Of a DNA stretch of 43,607 nt, positions 42,312 to 43,607 are shown one piece after another (position 1 is the first letter of the stretch; each line of letters starts with the position of its first letter). The translations under genes were made by a program, and so were the position numbers. The DNA lies in assembly GCA_902622655.1 (NCBI GenBank), contig CACNQY010000009.1, positions 1-43,607 of the forward strand, in the 5' to 3' direction. This DNA is from an uncultured Pelagibacteraceae bacterium. Its GTDB lineage: Bacteria; Pseudomonadota; Alphaproteobacteria; Pelagibacterales; Pelagibacteraceae. The notes below the pieces were generated by a model. The model did not search any database. It saw only the letters and a program-made list of their open reading frames with translations, and was not told the origin of the DNA.

Positions 42312-43099
42312 TAAACTTTACCTCCTGAAACATTGGATCTTCCAAGATAACTTTCAATAACTTTTTCATTTTTTTTTACCTCGCCTGAAGTACCTTCAAA
42401 TAAAACTGAGCCTTCTGCCATCACAATAACTGGATCACACATTCTACTTATAAAATCCATATCATGTTCAATCATACAAAATGTATAATTTTTTTCTTTG
42501 TTTAGTCTCAAAATTGCTGTCCCAAGATCTTTAAGCAATGTTCTATTAACGCCAGCACCTACCTCATCTAGTAGAACTAATTTAGCATCAACCATCATTG
42601 TTCTACCAAGTTCTAACAATTTTTTTTGTCCACCAGATAAATTTCCAGCTCTTTCATTTGCTAAATGTTTAAGATTTAAAAATTCAACAACTTCATATGC
42701 TTTAATTCGAATTTGCTCTTCTTCTTTTTTTACTACACTTGGCTTAATAAAAGCGTTTAATAAATTTTCACCTGTTTGATTAGCTGGAACCATCATTAAA
42801 TTTTCTAACACCGATAAGTTTGAAAACTCATGAGCTATTTGAAAAGTTCTTAATAATCCTTTAGCAAATAATTCATGTGCAGGAATATCTGTGATATTCT
42901 CATTATTAAATATTACATCGCCTGATGATGATTTTAAATTTCCAGCTATTAAATTAAATAATGTCGTTTTACCTGAGCCATTTGGACCTATAATTCCTGT
43001 AATTGTACCTCTCTTTACTTTAAGTGAACAATCCGAAACTGCAGCTAATCCGCCAAAATATTTTGAAAGATCATTTATTTCTAAAATATTATCTGCCAT
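42311..43099 (-). CDS. livG: Liv-type ABC ATPase (LivG)
   Basis: This 262-residue ATPase has Walker A GPNGSGKTT at about 37-45 and the family motif FNLIAGNLKSSSGDVIFN. The signature is LSGGQKKLLELGRTMM and Walker B is LVLLDEVGAGVN. The usual DEP is changed to DEV, a variation seen in some LivG/UrtD proteins. It has the C-terminal VIESYLG segment characteristic of LivG/UrtD. It is the first transporter gene of the operon, 5 nt after the ProC-like gene. Confidence 0.92.
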   Translation of the reverse strand: MADNILEINDLSKYFGGLAAVSDCSLKVKRGTITGIIGPNGSGKTTLFNLIAGNLKSSSGDVIFNNENITDIPAHELFAKGLLRTFQIAHEFSNLSVLENLMMVPANQTGENLLNAFIKPSVVKKEEEQIRIKAYEVVEFLNLKHLANERAGNLSGGQKKLLELGRTMMVDAKLVLLDEVGAGVNRTLLKDLGTAILRLNKEKNYTFCMIEHDMDFISRMCDPVIVMAEGSVLFEGTSGEVKKNEKVIESYLGRSNVSGGKV

Positions 43100-43104
43100 T
43101 TAAA

Positions 43105-43607
43105 TTATTTACTTAGTCTTTTATGAATACTATTTAAAGTTTTTTCGATTGACTTATAAAATCCAGCTTTAGAAAGCTCTTTTACACCCTGTTCATTTAA
43201 ACCTTTTGGAGTTTGAGACTCTTTTACTAAATTTTTTAAATTTAATTTCGAATTAACCACTGCATCCTCTGATAAAGCTAAAAATAATGAGGTAATATAT
43301 TTTTGAGCATTATCTCTTTTTACCCCTCGTTTAACTAGCCAATCAGTCATAACTCTTAATAATTCGTAAAAAGGAGCCATCATACCTGAAGTAGACCAAA
43401 AATTTATAGATGATTTTTCGTTTTTGATTTCTACTGTTGTTCCAAGGTGATTGAAAAATTCCTTTACTTTTCTATTTGGTGGACAAATAGGAACAGGGCC
43501 TTTTTTTAAAGATATTGGAGGTAGTGGAATAGCTCTCACAATCTGTGCTCTAACTTTAATATCTTTTTTTAATTGAGCCAGAGTTATAGTAGAGATAAAG
43601 CTAATAA
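43105..43607 (-). CDS. ProC-like (pyrroline-5-carboxylate reductase family) oxidoreductase, truncated at window edge
   Basis: I extended the frame through the right edge without a stop: upstream codons read ISFISTITLAQLKKDIKV before RAIPLPPISLKK. This matches the beta-strand and NADP-side loop followed by the dimerisation domain of P5C-reductase-family proteins. Canonical ProC has a MPNTPA-type motif where this protein has IPLPPISLKKGPVPICPP, and the conserved C-terminal helix region is divergent, so it is probably a ProC-related enzyme of other specificity. About the last 167 residues are present; the start is outside the window. It is probably the lead gene of the Liv operon (5-nt gap). Confidence 0.75.
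   Translation of the reverse strand, partial: ISFISTITLAQLKKDIKVRAQIVRAIPLPPISLKKGPVPICPPNRKVKEFFNHLGTTVEIKNEKSSINFWSTSGMMAPFYELLRVMTDWLVKRGVKRDNAQKYITSLFLALSEDAVVNSKLNLKNLVKESQTPKGLNEQGVKELSKAGFYKSIEKTLNSIHKRLSK

Noticed and set aside
43105..43539. Treating the ProC-like protein as a complete short protein starting at GTG 43539
   Set aside because: The frame continues without a stop to the window edge and the upstream residues fit the reductase fold, so it is an edge truncation.
1..43607. tRNA genes, CRISPR arrays, insertion sequences or prophage remnants
   Set aside because: All gaps are short and contain no cloverleaf-like sequence, regular repeats, transposase or integrase; no gene looks broken.

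Overview
The window is strongly AT-rich and very densely packed. Most neighbouring genes abut or overlap by 1-17 bp, no stretch longer than about 125 bp lacks a gene, and there are no tRNA/rRNA genes, insertion sequences, prophage genes or CRISPR arrays. This streamlined layout, the many ABC/DMT uptake systems for small organic compounds, and alphaproteobacterial-type genes (ZapE, AcnA, BamB, polyamine- and Liv-type ABC systems) point to a SAR11 / Pelagibacterales-like marine alphaproteobacterium. That assignment is an inference from content and style; no rRNA is present to confirm it.

Layout. 1-7465 (all minus): an edge-truncated HTH regulator, then housekeeping genes: ZapE-type ATPase, a small cupin, BamB-like and YfgM-like envelope proteins, aconitase, a LysE-type exporter and a CsaA-like tRNA-binding protein. 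7493-12522: an ArgE-type deacetylase (+), an aldehyde dehydrogenase plus ureohydrolase pair (-), and a secreted HExxH protein coupled to a membrane-anchored cyclophilin (+). 12515-21244 (minus): a FadN-order beta-oxidation fusion protein and a complete polyamine/SBP8-type ABC transporter (two permeases, binding protein, ATPase), preceded by a DoeA/EutD-like ectoine hydrolase and a EutA-like racemase-fold protein. 21302-28042: a DMT transporter, beta-hydroxyacid dehydrogenase, aldehyde dehydrogenase, gamma-butyrobetaine-hydroxylase-like dioxygenase, class II aldolase, a lone ProV-type ATPase and a hotdog thioesterase. Together these look like quaternary-amine (gamma-butyrobetaine/carnitine-type) metabolism.

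28083-36684 (plus): a tightly coupled catabolic operon containing a DMT transporter, IPNS-like Fe(II)/2OG oxygenase, LLM flavin monooxygenase, Xsc-like ThDP enzyme, DUF1185 protein, alpha/beta hydrolase, aldehyde dehydrogenase and a second DMT transporter. Its enzyme set resembles the Rut uracil-degradation logic without being Rut, and I could not match it to a named pathway. It is the best candidate for an undescribed system. 36760-43607: a branched-chain-amino-acid-type ABC transporter, with the binding protein on plus facing an MFS transporter, a 23-codon membrane micro-ORF, LivM, LivH, LivF, LivG and an edge-truncated ProC-like reductase on minus.

Regulation visible in the sequence: an intrinsic terminator that abuts the start codon of the polyamine-type permease, a bidirectional terminator between the Liv binding protein and the MFS gene, a sigma70-like promoter inside an imperfect dyad before the polyamine-type binding protein, an 18-bp perfect palindrome between the divergent ureohydrolase and metalloprotease genes, and a 105-nt leader before the LLM monooxygenase whose hairpin covers part of a strong Shine-Dalgarno sequence.
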